The translations under genes were made by a program, and so were the position numbers. From an uncultured Bacilli bacterium (lineage in GTDB: Bacteria; Bacillota_I; Bacilli_A; RF39; UBA660): a stretch of DNA of 59,056 nt. The notes beneath the pieces are model-generated. The model ran no database searches. It had not been told where the DNA came from and was given only the letters and a program-made list of their open reading frames with translations. This document shows positions 22,219-32,350 of this stretch, in pieces; the stretch's first letter is position 1; every line of letters starts with the position of its first letter. The stretch covers positions 1 to 59,056 of the forward strand of contig CANQWY010000004.1 of assembly GCA_947627675.1 (NCBI GenBank). Reading direction: 5' to 3'.

Positions 22219-22827
22219 ATGGAAGAGATTATTGTTAATGTAATGAATCAATTTGGATATTTTGGAATATTTATTTTAGTTGTTGTAGAAAATATTTTTC
22301 CTCCTATTCCATCAGAATTTATCTTGATTTTTGCAGGGGTGCTTACTACTTATACAAATTTAAATTTTTTTAGTGTAATATTATATGCTACTCTAGGCTC
22401 ATTAGTAGGAGCATATATTTTATATATAATAGGTGCAATTTTAAATAAAAATAGATTAAAAAGATTGGTTAATAGTAAAGTTGGAAAATATTTAAAATTA
22501 AAAGAAGAAGATATAAATAAAGCAGAATGTTTCTTTGCTAAAAGAGGCTGTAATGCTGTTTTATTTTGTAGATTTGTTCCAATTGTTAGAAGCTTAATAT
22601 CTATACCTGCAGGTATTTCAAAAATGCCAATTATAAAATTTACAATATATACATTGATAGGAACAATTATATGGAATTACATATTAGTTTTTATTGGTAG
22701 TGTTGTTGGAAATAATTGGAATGTTGTTGTAACTTTTTTTGGTAATTACTCCTCAATCATTAGAATATTACTTATATCATTAATTATTTATATTTTAATT
22801 AAGCTTTTTTTAAGAAAAAAGAATTGA
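22219..22827 (+). CDS. DedA family membrane protein
   Basis: ENIFPPIPSEFILIFAG, FCRFVPIVRSLISIPAGISKMP. Confidence 0.93.
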   Translation: MEEIIVNVMNQFGYFGIFILVVVENIFPPIPSEFILIFAGVLTTYTNLNFFSVILYATLGSLVGAYILYIIGAILNKNRLKRLVNSKVGKYLKLKEEDINKAECFFAKRGCNAVLFCRFVPIVRSLISIPAGISKMPIIKFTIYTLIGTIIWNYILVFIGSVVGNNWNVVVTFFGNYSSIIRILLISLIIYILIKLFLRKKN

Positions 22828-22868
22828 ATAAATTATTATTAATTATTCATACTAATAATGGGTGATAA

Positions 22869-24293
22869 TTGATGAATAATAGTTCTTTTTGGAATGATAG
22901 TATAAAAAAAGAAAGTTTTAAAGATAAAAAATTAGAAAAAGATGTAGATATTTTAATTATAGGTGGCGGAATGACTGGTATTAATTTAGCATATTTTTTA
23001 AAAGATTACAGAGGAAAAGTCTGCTTAATTGATAAAGGAGAATTTGGATGTGGAATAACTTCTAAGACTACTGCTAAACTTTCTTATTTACAAGAAATTA
23101 TTTATCAAACTTTAGAAAAAAATTTTAATAAAGAAACAGCTCTTAAATATTATAATTCACAGAAAGAATCTATTAATATTATTAAAGATATTATTAAGAA
23201 AAATAAAATATCCTGTGATTTAGAAGAAGTAGCTTCTATTATTTTTACTTTTCAGAACAATAATATTACTAAAATTAATAAAGAAAAAAAACTATTAGAA
23301 GAATTTGGAACTAAAACTATAGATATTTATGGAAATAAAATAAAAAAAGGTATAATTGCTTATGAGAACTATGTTTTTAATCCTCTTAAATATCTGTATG
23401 GATTAATAAATATTATTAAAGAAAAAATTTTACTTTATGAAGATGTACTAGCAACTAATATAACTCTATTTAATAAAGGATATAAAGTTTTAACTGATAA
23501 AGGTATTATAAGAGCAAAAAAAGTTATTGTTGCAAATCATTATCCATTTTTTTTATTACCGACATTTATTCCATTTAAAACTTATATAAAACGAGAATAT
23601 GTTTGTGTAGGAAAAGTTAATAATCATAATAATATAAGTGCAATTAATATTGATAAAGATTTATTTTCCATTAGATTTTATAAAAATTACTTGTTATATG
23701 TTTCTAATAAAAATAGATTGACTGACAATACTAGCTATAGTGATAGTCTTTTGAAAAGTTGTGATGATTTTTTTAAATTATTTGGAGTTAAACCAGAATA
23801 CTCTTATATTAATCAAGATGTTATGAGTAATGATAATTTGCCATTTATTGGGGAAGTAAAAAATAATTTGTATATTGCAACTGCCTATAATGCTTGGGGG
23901 ATGACTAATAGTGTGATTGCTAGTAAAGTTATATATGATTTAATAAATTCAAGAACAAGTACTTATAAATATTTATTTGATCCTAATAGAAATAGTTTTC
24001 CTCTTTTTCTAAAATCATTTGTGGGAAGTTTTCATTATGTTAAAGCTTATGCACAGTCATTGTGGAAAAAAAATACTCCTTCTTATGTAAGAATAAAAAA
24101 TATTTGGTATGGAATTTATGTCGATGATGAAAATAATAAGCATATTGTAAAATTGATTTGTCCTCATATGAAATGTAATTTAGTATTTAATGAGACTGAG
24201 AAAACTTGGGATTGTCCATGTCATGGCTCTAGATTTGATATTGATGGAAATATAATAGAAGGACCTGCTGTTAAAAGTATTACTAAAATATAG
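22869..24293 (+). CDS. FAD-dependent oxidoreductase with C-terminal Rieske [2Fe-2S] domain
   Basis: IIGGGMTGINLAYFL FAD motif; CPHMKCNLVFNETEKTWDCPCHGSRFD Rieske ligands. Confidence 0.93.
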   Translation: MMNNSSFWNDSIKKESFKDKKLEKDVDILIIGGGMTGINLAYFLKDYRGKVCLIDKGEFGCGITSKTTAKLSYLQEIIYQTLEKNFNKETALKYYNSQKESINIIKDIIKKNKISCDLEEVASIIFTFQNNNITKINKEKKLLEEFGTKTIDIYGNKIKKGIIAYENYVFNPLKYLYGLINIIKEKILLYEDVLATNITLFNKGYKVLTDKGIIRAKKVIVANHYPFFLLPTFIPFKTYIKREYVCVGKVNNHNNISAINIDKDLFSIRFYKNYLLYVSNKNRLTDNTSYSDSLLKSCDDFFKLFGVKPEYSYINQDVMSNDNLPFIGEVKNNLYIATAYNAWGMTNSVIASKVIYDLINSRTSTYKYLFDPNRNSFPLFLKSFVGSFHYVKAYAQSLWKKNTPSYVRIKNIWYGIYVDDENNKHIVKLICPHMKCNLVFNETEKTWDCPCHGSRFDIDGNIIEGPAVKSITKI

Positions 24294-24340
24294 TATAAGT
24301 TTTAGTAGTTATTCCAAACTATTAAAGGGAGGAATAAATA

Positions 24341-24778
24341 ATGGCTGAAAATTTAGAATTAATAATTCATATTAATAAAGATGCTTCAATGGGAGTTTTT
24401 ACTACGAAAACTTTATTAGAAAAATTAAAGAATAAGGATAATAAAATTAAAGGATTAGTTAGTGATATAAAAAATGAATATGAAAGTTTTTATTCTGAAA
24501 GTAGCAAAATATTAGCTGATAATAAAATCAATAAAGAAGAAAATGGAATAGTTAGTAAAATGATGTCATCTACTGCAATATCAAAAGAAGTAAAAGCAGA
24601 TAATAGTGACTCTGCTATAGCAGATATGCTTATTGAAGGTCTTACTATGGGAGTAGTTGAAATTGAAAAGAAAATAAAAGCATATGATGAAAAAGTAGAT
24701 AAAGAATATTTAAAATTAGCTAAAAAATTCATGAAATTTCAAGAAAAAAGGATTGAAGAGTTAAAAAAATATTTATAA
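24341..24778 (+). CDS. conserved hypothetical protein (DUF892/ferritin-like helical protein possible)
   Basis: all-helical 145-aa ORF with gggagg RBS, adjacent to coat-like genes. Confidence 0.5.
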   Translation: MAENLELIIHINKDASMGVFTTKTLLEKLKNKDNKIKGLVSDIKNEYESFYSESSKILADNKINKEENGIVSKMMSSTAISKEVKADNSDSAIADMLIEGLTMGVVEIEKKIKAYDEKVDKEYLKLAKKFMKFQEKRIEELKKYL

Positions 24779-24833
24779 ATGAATAATAAAATTAAAATTG
24801 TATCATAATAAAGTTGAAAGGATGGATTTAATT

Positions 24834-25058
24834 ATGGAAAATTATGAACAAGTACCTAGTATAATAACTTGCAAAGATTTAGATTATTTAAGTGATATGT
24901 TTAATTGGAATTATGGAGCTTATAAAAGTGCTGTAAATGGAGAAAATAGTGTAGAGGATAATGAATTAAAAGCAACATTAAAAAAAGCCTCTAATATTTT
25001 TCATGGCAATATGAGCAAAATATTAAATATTTTAAATGATGGAGGTAATAATGAATAA
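24834..25058 (+). CDS. small spore coat-associated-like protein
   Basis: 'ITCKDLDYLSDMFNWNYGAYKSAVN...' pattern; partner of following CotF-like gene. Confidence 0.5.
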   Translation: MENYEQVPSIITCKDLDYLSDMFNWNYGAYKSAVNGENSVEDNELKATLKKASNIFHGNMSKILNILNDGGNNE

Positions 25059-25368
25059 TAATCAAATAAAAAATCCTAAAACAGAGGTTCCTACAGGTGT
25101 AAAATTAAATGATAAAGACTATATGAACTCTTTACTAAGCTGCTTAAAAGAAATGGTTAAAAATTATGCAGTAGTATTAACAGAAGCCAGCAATGAAGAT
25201 CTATATAATAAGTATGAAGAGATGTTTTTGGAATATTCAAAATTGCAAAGAGAAGTATTTGAGGTAATGTTTAGAAAAGGTTGGTATGTTTTAGAAAAAG
25301 CAGAATCAACTAAAATAAATAGTAAATATCAAACTCTAAATCAAGAATTTACTGATTTAAATGGATAA
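25051..25368 (+). CDS. CotF family spore coat protein
   Basis: MNDKDY-like 'LNDKDYMNSLLSCLKEMVKNYAVVLTEASNEDLYNKYEEMFLEYSKLQREVFEVMFRKGWYVLEKAE'. Confidence 0.75.
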   Translation: MNNNQIKNPKTEVPTGVKLNDKDYMNSLLSCLKEMVKNYAVVLTEASNEDLYNKYEEMFLEYSKLQREVFEVMFRKGWYVLEKAESTKINSKYQTLNQEFTDLNG

Positions 25369-25619
25369 ATATTAAACAAAATTGGTTATTAGAATATATT
25401 TCTATAACCTTTTTTTTTAATTGATAATAAGTTTCTAAATAAGATATTAAATTTAAAAAGCATAGAGGAAAAAAATTAAAAATATAATAATTAGAAGTAT
25501 TACAATTAAATAATATTTTTGTATTTATAAAAAATAATTTTTCTTTTAATGTTGTGTTATTTTTTTTAAAATGTTATTATTAAATAGCATAATATATAAA
25601 TTTTGGAGTATAAAAGGAG

Positions 25620-26465
25620 ATGGTGGTTGTGTCTATTACTATTACCGATATAGTTTCAATAGTAAAGAAAATTATTGATATATCTATAGTATGGTTAGTC
25701 TTTTATGTGGTACTTAAAAATATTAGAAATAATGTTAAACTTTCTTTAATATTTAAAGGAGTTGCATTTGTAATAATTTTAAAATTAGTGAGTGATTTAT
25801 TCGGATTTACAACAATTGGAGTATTACTTGAATATGTTATTATGTATGGGCCATTAGCATTAATTGTTATTTTTCAACCAGAAATTAGAAATATACTAGA
25901 ACAACTTGGAAGAAATCAACTTTTAGGACGTCATAAAATTCTCACTGTTGATGAACGAGAAAAGATGGTTTATCAAATAGTTAATGCGATGGATTATTTG
26001 AGAAAACAAAGAATAGGTGCTCTAATAGTTATTGAAAGAGATATAAGTTTAGGAAATTATATTGACAAAGCTAAAAAATTATATGCAGATTTATCAAGTG
26101 ATTTATTAATATCAATCTTTTTCCCTAATAATCCTTTACATGATGGTGGTGTAATTTTACAAGGAGATAGAATAACTGTTGCTGGTGCTGTTTTTCCTAC
26201 AAGTAGTAGTTCTAAATTAAATACTAAAAGGCTAGGTACTAGACATAGGGCGGCTGTTGGAATTAGTGAAGAAACTGACTGTATTAGTCTAATAGTTTCA
26301 GAAGAAACTGGTAAAATGTCTATTGCTATTAAAGGAGAGCTTTTCTACAATTTATCAATTGATGATATTAGAATGATGTTAATAGATGAATTAAGACCAA
26401 AACAAGATCTTGAAGATGATGAAATAATAGAAAATGAGGAAGATATATATGAAGAAGATAATTAA
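25620..26465 (+). CDS. cdaA: diadenylate cyclase CdaA
   Basis: QPEIRNILEQLGR, LHDGGVILQGDRI, RLGTRHRAAVGISEETD. Confidence 0.96.
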   Translation: MVVVSITITDIVSIVKKIIDISIVWLVFYVVLKNIRNNVKLSLIFKGVAFVIILKLVSDLFGFTTIGVLLEYVIMYGPLALIVIFQPEIRNILEQLGRNQLLGRHKILTVDEREKMVYQIVNAMDYLRKQRIGALIVIERDISLGNYIDKAKKLYADLSSDLLISIFFPNNPLHDGGVILQGDRITVAGAVFPTSSSSKLNTKRLGTRHRAAVGISEETDCISLIVSEETGKMSIAIKGELFYNLSIDDIRMMLIDELRPKQDLEDDEIIENEEDIYEEDN

Positions 26466-27804
26466 AATTATAAAAAGATTTTTTCATCGTATTGGATTGT
26501 TTTTCGATAAATGGTTAATTACTCCTATTACTAAATTAATACTTATAATTTTAGGAATATTTCAAAATAGTAGTAAAAATTTAGATAAGATATTTAATAA
26601 AAAATCCACTTTAGTAGTTATCTCATTAATATTAGCGTTTGGGACATTTTTAATTATAGATAATGAATCAAGTGTAATGATTGATCAATATGCTGAGGTA
26701 TTATACAATCAAGAGGTGGATGCAACTTATAATGAGGAGTTATATGTTGTAGAAGGCTTACCTAAAAAAGTAGATGTAACACTTATTGGTCAAAAAAGAC
26801 ATATTTTTTTAGCAAAGCAATCCCCATCTAAAGGAGTTACAGTTGATTTAACAGGATTAAAGCCTGGTAATCATAAAGTAACTTTAAAATATTCTCAAAG
26901 GATAAAATCTCTTGATTATAAGCTAGATCCAAGCCAAGTAACAGTTACAATATATGAGAAAGTCTCTGAGACATTTAGTTTAACAGTTGATGTTTTACAT
27001 AAAGACAAATTAGATTCTAAACTGTATATTAAGAATGTTGAACTTGATAGAAGTGAAGTTATAGTCAAAGGTGCAGCATATAAATTAAAGAAAGTTGCTA
27101 CAGTTAAAGCACTTGTTGATGTAGATGAATTAAGTAATCCTAAAGAAGGAGAATTAACATTAAAGAATGTGGCACTTGTTGCATATGACAATGATGGAAA
27201 AGTAGTTGACGTAGAAATAGTTCCAAAAAGTGTTAATGCTAAGCTTACGATTACATCTCCTAAGAAAAAAGTTCCAATTAAATTGGTTCCAAAGGGAGAG
27301 CTTGCATTTGGTAAAAGTATATCATCACTTACTGCATCAGAAAATGAAGTGACAATTTATGGTGATGAAGATGCTATAAAGTCTATTAATTCTATAGAAG
27401 TACCAGTTGATGTTAAAGGTTTAGATAGCAATAAGACATATACTATTACTTTAGAAAAGCCTACAGGTGTAACTGAGTTTAGTACTAAGAGTATTACAGT
27501 TAAGGTTGAGGTTGAGAATTCGATTACTAAAGAATTTTCTGATATAACAATTGCTACTGAGAACCTAGATAGTAAATATAAAGTACAAGCGTTAACTGAA
27601 GCTGATAGCAAAGTTAGTGTTGTAGTCAGTGGAAGTAGTTCCAATGTAAATAGTCTTGAAGCAAGTAATATTAAAGCTTATATTGATCTTAAAAATTATG
27701 GTGTAGGAGAACATGAAGTGGAAGTTAAGGTAGAAGGAAATGACTTAAAACTTACTTATACACCTAAGACTAAGAAAGTTAGAGTTAAAATAACAGAAAA
27801 TTAA
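26449..27804 (+). CDS. cdaR: CdaR, YbbR-domain regulator
   Basis: overlaps cdaA; N-terminal TM followed by several YbbR-like repeats. Confidence 0.9.
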   Translation: MKKIIKIIKRFFHRIGLFFDKWLITPITKLILIILGIFQNSSKNLDKIFNKKSTLVVISLILAFGTFLIIDNESSVMIDQYAEVLYNQEVDATYNEELYVVEGLPKKVDVTLIGQKRHIFLAKQSPSKGVTVDLTGLKPGNHKVTLKYSQRIKSLDYKLDPSQVTVTIYEKVSETFSLTVDVLHKDKLDSKLYIKNVELDRSEVIVKGAAYKLKKVATVKALVDVDELSNPKEGELTLKNVALVAYDNDGKVVDVEIVPKSVNAKLTITSPKKKVPIKLVPKGELAFGKSISSLTASENEVTIYGDEDAIKSINSIEVPVDVKGLDSNKTYTITLEKPTGVTEFSTKSITVKVEVENSITKEFSDITIATENLDSKYKVQALTEADSKVSVVVSGSSSNVNSLEASNIKAYIDLKNYGVGEHEVEVKVEGNDLKLTYTPKTKKVRVKITEN

Positions 27805-27819
27805 TTATATGTAATCAAG

Positions 27820-27846
27820 GAGTTATCAGCATTTTGATAACTCTTT
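27820..27846 (+). terminator. hairpin terminator after cdaR
   Basis: GAGTTATCA-gcattt-TGATAACTC TTTT. Confidence 0.7.
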
Positions 27847-28056
27847 TAGTTACAGTTTAGACCACCAGACAATTGTAATTATCTAATTCCATGAGTTATA
27901 TACTTGCTAAAATTGTACTTTTATTTTTAATATTATTTACAAAATACATTTATTTAATAAATTTAATTATTTATTTACTTTGATTTTTTTTTAGTTTATA
28001 ATTTAAATATAGTATTGGATAATATTTAAGATAAAAGAAAAAGGTGATTTTTCAAT

Positions 28057-29853
28057 ATGAATAATAAAGAAATAAAAGAATTATTTAGAAAAAATAGACC
28101 TATGTTAGTAATAATAATGCTATCGGTAATAGTATTAGTAGGGAGTAGTTATGCTTGGTATACTGTAAGCATTGAATCTAAAGATACAACTACAGTAACA
28201 GCAGGAAACTTAGATTTAGTATTATCAGATGAAAGTGGAGTAATAAATTTAACTAATACAGTACCTCAAAGTGATAATAATGGACTATCTAACGCCCCTT
28301 ATAGTTTTACAGTTAAAAATAATGGGAGTATAAGTAATAAGTACTATGTATATTTAGATGATGATGCAGTATCAGGTACTAGAATCAGTGATAGTAATAT
28401 AAGATATAGCTTAGAAAAGAATAGTTATTCAACAGGTGCTGTGGGGTTAAATACTCTAAATGGAGCAAATGGCAAAAGATTATTGGCCGAAGGGGTATTA
28501 CAACCAGGAGAGGTAGCAACATATAAGTTAAGAGTATGGGTAGCAGAAAGTGCAACAACAGAAATAGCAGGCCAAGTGTTTAAAGCAAAGATCAGAATAG
28601 AAGGAGAACAAACAAAACATATTGCCAATGAACCTGAATTAAGAGGGGACATGATCCCAGTAACATATAATGGAACTAATTGGGTAAAAGCAGATTACAC
28701 GAAAAGTAATTGGTATAATTATGATAACCAAAACTGGGCCAATGCTGTAACTATAAAATCAGATAAAAGAACCACATATAAAAGTGCAGCAGTAGGAACA
28801 ACAATAAATATAAGCGATGTAAATTTAATGTTAGTATGGATCCCAAGATATAGTTATACGTTAAGAGATAAATATGGCTATAAAATAGACGGAGCAAGTG
28901 ATTTGAGTCAAGCAACGCCAGGAGCTTTTGATATAAGATTTGTAGATACTGGTACAGTAGAGACAGGAACTGGGAAATATACTGGGTCAATACCAAGTGA
29001 ATATTTTACACCATCGTCATTTTGTTGGGGAAATAGTTGTGATGTAGAATCAACAAGAAATAATGAAGAAAATAAGGAAATTCCTGGAATCTGGATAAGT
29101 AAATTTGAGCTAACTGGTACAATAAATGCAATAACGTCAATTCCAAATAATACACAATTAACAAATCAGACAAATCAAGCTTTCTTTAATGCAATTAAAA
29201 CCCAAGCAAATAATGGAACAGGGACAACTAATTATGGTTTAAGTGGAAATTATGATACCCATATGATAAAAAATACCGAGTGGGGAGCCATGGCGTATTT
29301 AAGTCAAAGTAAATATGGCAAGTATGGTAATACAAATTATACAAATGCCAATAAAGAAATTTATATAAATAATCATAATGGTAAACAATCAGGCTGTAGT
29401 AAAGGAGAACCTGGAACCGGAGAAACTGGATCAAGTAATGGCGTTGCCTCTTGTCCACATACTTATGAAACAAAAGAGGGAATTGGAGCAAGTACAACCG
29501 GAACCATCTATGGAATCTATGATACCTCAGGAGGAGCTAATACGAGAGTCATGGGCAATTACAATAAAGAAGTGGGGGACTCTGGATTTACCTCTGATAC
29601 AATGCCAGAAGCTAAATATTATAATTTATATACAACTACAACCGGAATCAAAGGAGATGCAACAAATGTTGACGGTACGAATGGATTCTATACAGATTCA
29701 CAATCATTTGTAAGTTCAGGCCATTCATGGGTTGGTAGAAGTCAATATTATAATAATGGTTTTCACGCCGGTATATTCGCTTATAATACAGGCATTAATA
29801 ATGGTGGAGCCTACAGTGATGGTGGTACTTACCTTAGTATTTCAACCTGGTAA
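28057..29853 (+). CDS. surface protein: TasA/SipW-type N-terminus, conserved central region, C-type-lectin/FGE-like C-terminal domain
   Basis: VLVGSSYAWYTVSIESKDTTTVTAGNLDLVLS; GDMIPVTYNGTNWVKAD...; paralogue at 49887-51534. Confidence 0.75.
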   Translation: MNNKEIKELFRKNRPMLVIIMLSVIVLVGSSYAWYTVSIESKDTTTVTAGNLDLVLSDESGVINLTNTVPQSDNNGLSNAPYSFTVKNNGSISNKYYVYLDDDAVSGTRISDSNIRYSLEKNSYSTGAVGLNTLNGANGKRLLAEGVLQPGEVATYKLRVWVAESATTEIAGQVFKAKIRIEGEQTKHIANEPELRGDMIPVTYNGTNWVKADYTKSNWYNYDNQNWANAVTIKSDKRTTYKSAAVGTTINISDVNLMLVWIPRYSYTLRDKYGYKIDGASDLSQATPGAFDIRFVDTGTVETGTGKYTGSIPSEYFTPSSFCWGNSCDVESTRNNEENKEIPGIWISKFELTGTINAITSIPNNTQLTNQTNQAFFNAIKTQANNGTGTTNYGLSGNYDTHMIKNTEWGAMAYLSQSKYGKYGNTNYTNANKEIYINNHNGKQSGCSKGEPGTGETGSSNGVASCPHTYETKEGIGASTTGTIYGIYDTSGGANTRVMGNYNKEVGDSGFTSDTMPEAKYYNLYTTTTGIKGDATNVDGTNGFYTDSQSFVSSGHSWVGRSQYYNNGFHAGIFAYNTGINNGGAYSDGGTYLSISTW

Positions 29854-29855
29854 AC

Positions 29856-29890
29856 AAATCTACTAGAAAAATTAAAATTCTAGTAGATTT
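29856..29890 (+). terminator. hairpin terminator
   Basis: AAATCTACTAGAA-aaattaaaa-TTCTAGTAGATTT, 13-bp perfect stem. Confidence 0.8.
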
Positions 29891-29932
29891 TTACATAATA
29901 TAAAAAAATAAACTACCATTTTGATAGTTTAT

Positions 29933-30133
29933 TTAATCATGATGTTCGTCAAATAAATATGTAATTGATATTAAACCACATATTCCAATTATAATATATA
30001 CTATTTTTGCAAGCATATTAGTAGCAGAACCAAAAATTGTAGCAACTAAGTCTATTTCAAATGCACCTACTAATAACCAGTTTAAAGCTCCAATTATTAC
30101 TAATACTAATGCAATTTTTTTAATTATATCCAT
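29933..30133 (-). CDS. DUF378 family membrane protein
   Basis: ALVLVIIGALNWLLVGAFEIDLVATIFG...IVYIIIGICGL. Confidence 0.9.
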   Translation of the reverse strand: MDIIKKIALVLVIIGALNWLLVGAFEIDLVATIFGSATNMLAKIVYIIIGICGLISITYLFDEHHD

Positions 30134-30241
30134 TTTATCACCCTTTCTCTAAATATAATATTTACAAAAACTTTGATTTTATACGTAATATTTAAAAAAA
30201 AATTACATATAATTTTACTGTAAATATAATGAGGTGATAAT

Positions 30242-30547
30242 TTGAAAAAAGTATTATTATGTTTTGGAATCTTTTTATTTTTAATTACAGGATGTGTTAG
30301 ATATAAAGAAAGTAATATTATAGATGATTTAGATAAAAAAATTACAAAAAATAAAGCATATTATTTAGAAGGTGTTTTAGAAATTGTAAATGATGAAAAT
30401 ATTTACAATTATAATGTAGAAGTATCTTATAAAAAAGATAACAATTATAAAGTAAGTCTAGTAAATACTTCAAATAACCATGAACAAATAATTTTAAAAA
30501 ATAGTGATGGTGTATATGTTATAACTCACCAAAGTACGCAACTTTAA
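30242..30547 (+). pseudogene. 5' part of LolA/GerS-like lipoprotein gene split by the element
   Basis: TTG start after gaggtg; lipobox LITGC; native reading runs to ...DGVYVI at 30523, then enters the element. Confidence 0.8.
30518..30545 (+). repeat. attL: core GTTATA plus attP right arm
   Basis: GTTATAACTCACCAAAGTACGCAACTTT; its ATAACTCACCAAAGT is the exact reverse complement of 38241-38255. Confidence 0.85.
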
Positions 30548-31081
30548 AAAATTAAATAAGTTTGAGGTTATATCAATAATTAGTATCTTACATAAACAGA
30601 AAGAATATGCAAAAAACATATTCTTTTTATTTTAGAAAAAAGTGATGAATGATTATGAATTATGAAAAATTTAGAAGCTGCCGATAAAGTCTATCAATGA
30701 TTTAGCACAAAATGGATCACATAACAAATGTGATAAAAAAGAATTTAAAAGTAATAAAAGAAGCTACTAAGACTTTTTTAGAGAGTTATTACAAATTGGC
30801 AAGATTAGACAAAAGACCGTACTACAAATAAAATTAAGGACTATTATGATAATAAAGATTATGTATATGATATTTAAAAAACTGGCAAAGAAGAGTTATT
30901 AAAAAAAGTCCAAAATATTACAAAGAAAAAGATAGATATGATTTTGAGATAAGTTTATAAAAAACCGAAAGTTTTTTATACAAATGTTAAATAAAACTAA
31001 AATTTGTGATATAATTAATTATAATAGGATGCAGTTATTAACTTTTTGTTTCTATTAGTATCCTAATTTAAAAGGAAGGAG

Positions 31082-31777
31082 GTGGTTACTATTAACGTTC
31101 AAAATGTTCAAACTAAGCCGATGAGGCCTTTACAAGGGATATTATTTGGCGTGATATTTGCAATAGTTGGTATATGTATATTATTATTTTCTGTATTAAA
31201 CATTAGAAATTATAATCAAAAAAATGAAACTTATATTGAAACTACTTCTAAAGTAGTCGATTACGCATATAATGATGAAGGGTTAGAAGCAATTATTGTT
31301 GAATATACAGTTGATGGACAATCATACAGAAAAACATCTAATTCATATTCAAATATGCCTAAATCAAAAGGTTCAGAGGTGATGATAAAATATAATCCTG
31401 ATAATCCTAGCGATGTAATATGGGTTAAAGATAGTGCTAATATTGTATTACCACTTTTGGGGGGATTATTTACTTTAGTAGGTATAATTATTTTTGTAAT
31501 TAATGTTAAAAAAGTGAAAACTCAAAAGGATACTCCAACAGCTCAACAATCTAATAGTCTTTATAATGGTGATGCTGTTATTAATTCATTCCAAAACACT
31601 CAAAATGCGACACAACAAAACCCTCAATTTCAACAAATAGAGCAGTCACAAATTAATCAACCTCAACAGTTTTCTCAACCCCAGCAAAATGTTAATCAAG
31701 TACAAAATAATGTTATACAAAATAACAACTATCCTAATTATACGGATAATCAAAATAATACAAATTCAAATTTATAG
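31082..31777 (+). CDS. DUF3592-like membrane protein with Q/N-rich tail
   Basis: 'VMIKYNPDNPSDVIWVKD' and two TM segments. Confidence 0.65.
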   Translation: MVTINVQNVQTKPMRPLQGILFGVIFAIVGICILLFSVLNIRNYNQKNETYIETTSKVVDYAYNDEGLEAIIVEYTVDGQSYRKTSNSYSNMPKSKGSEVMIKYNPDNPSDVIWVKDSANIVLPLLGGLFTLVGIIIFVINVKKVKTQKDTPTAQQSNSLYNGDAVINSFQNTQNATQQNPQFQQIEQSQINQPQQFSQPQQNVNQVQNNVIQNNNYPNYTDNQNNTNSNL

Positions 31778-31789
31778 GAGGAAAAATTT

Positions 31790-32338
31790 ATGTGGATTTA
31801 CATTATTATTGCAATTATAGTTATAATTGCTATTTATACCTTTACTTTATATAATAGTTTTGTAAAACTAAATAATAAAGTAAAAGAAGCATTTTCAACT
31901 ATGGATGTTTATCTTAAAAAAAGATGGGATTTAATTCCAAACATTGTTGAAACCGTGAAAGGATACGCAAAACATGAAAAAGACACTTTAAAAGAAGTTA
32001 TAGAATTAAGAAATAGTGCTTATGATAAAATGTCAGATGATGAAAAAATTAAAACAAATGAGCAATTATCAAAAGGAATTAACAAAATTATGGCATTAGC
32101 AGAATCTTATCCTGATTTAAAAGCAAGCGAAAACTTTAAAGATTTAAGCAATCAACTTACAAAAGTTGAAGATGATATTGCAAATTCAAGAAAATACTAT
32201 AATGGTACTGTAAGAATTTATAATAACAAGGTAGAAATGTTTCCAAGTAATATAATAGCAAAAATATTTGGTTATAAGTCAAAGAATATGTTTGAAGTAA
32301 GTGAAGCAGAAAGAGAAAATGTAAAAGTTGAATTATAA
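31790..32338 (+). CDS. lemA: LemA family protein
   Basis: FVKLNNKVKEAFSTMDVYLKKRWDLIPNIVETVKGYAKHEKDTLKEVIELRN, SRKYYNGTVRIYNNKVEMFPSNIIA. Confidence 0.96.
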   Translation: MWIYIIIAIIVIIAIYTFTLYNSFVKLNNKVKEAFSTMDVYLKKRWDLIPNIVETVKGYAKHEKDTLKEVIELRNSAYDKMSDDEKIKTNEQLSKGINKIMALAESYPDLKASENFKDLSNQLTKVEDDIANSRKYYNGTVRIYNNKVEMFPSNIIAKIFGYKSKNMFEVSEAERENVKVEL

Positions 32339-32350
32339 TGGAGGTAAGCA

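Noticed and set aside
28425-29497. Reverse-strand ORFs inside the surface protein gene (28425, 28751, 29228) and the +1 ORF at 29378
   Set aside because: Shadow ORFs of a strongly coding region; out-of-frame translations lack any domain pattern
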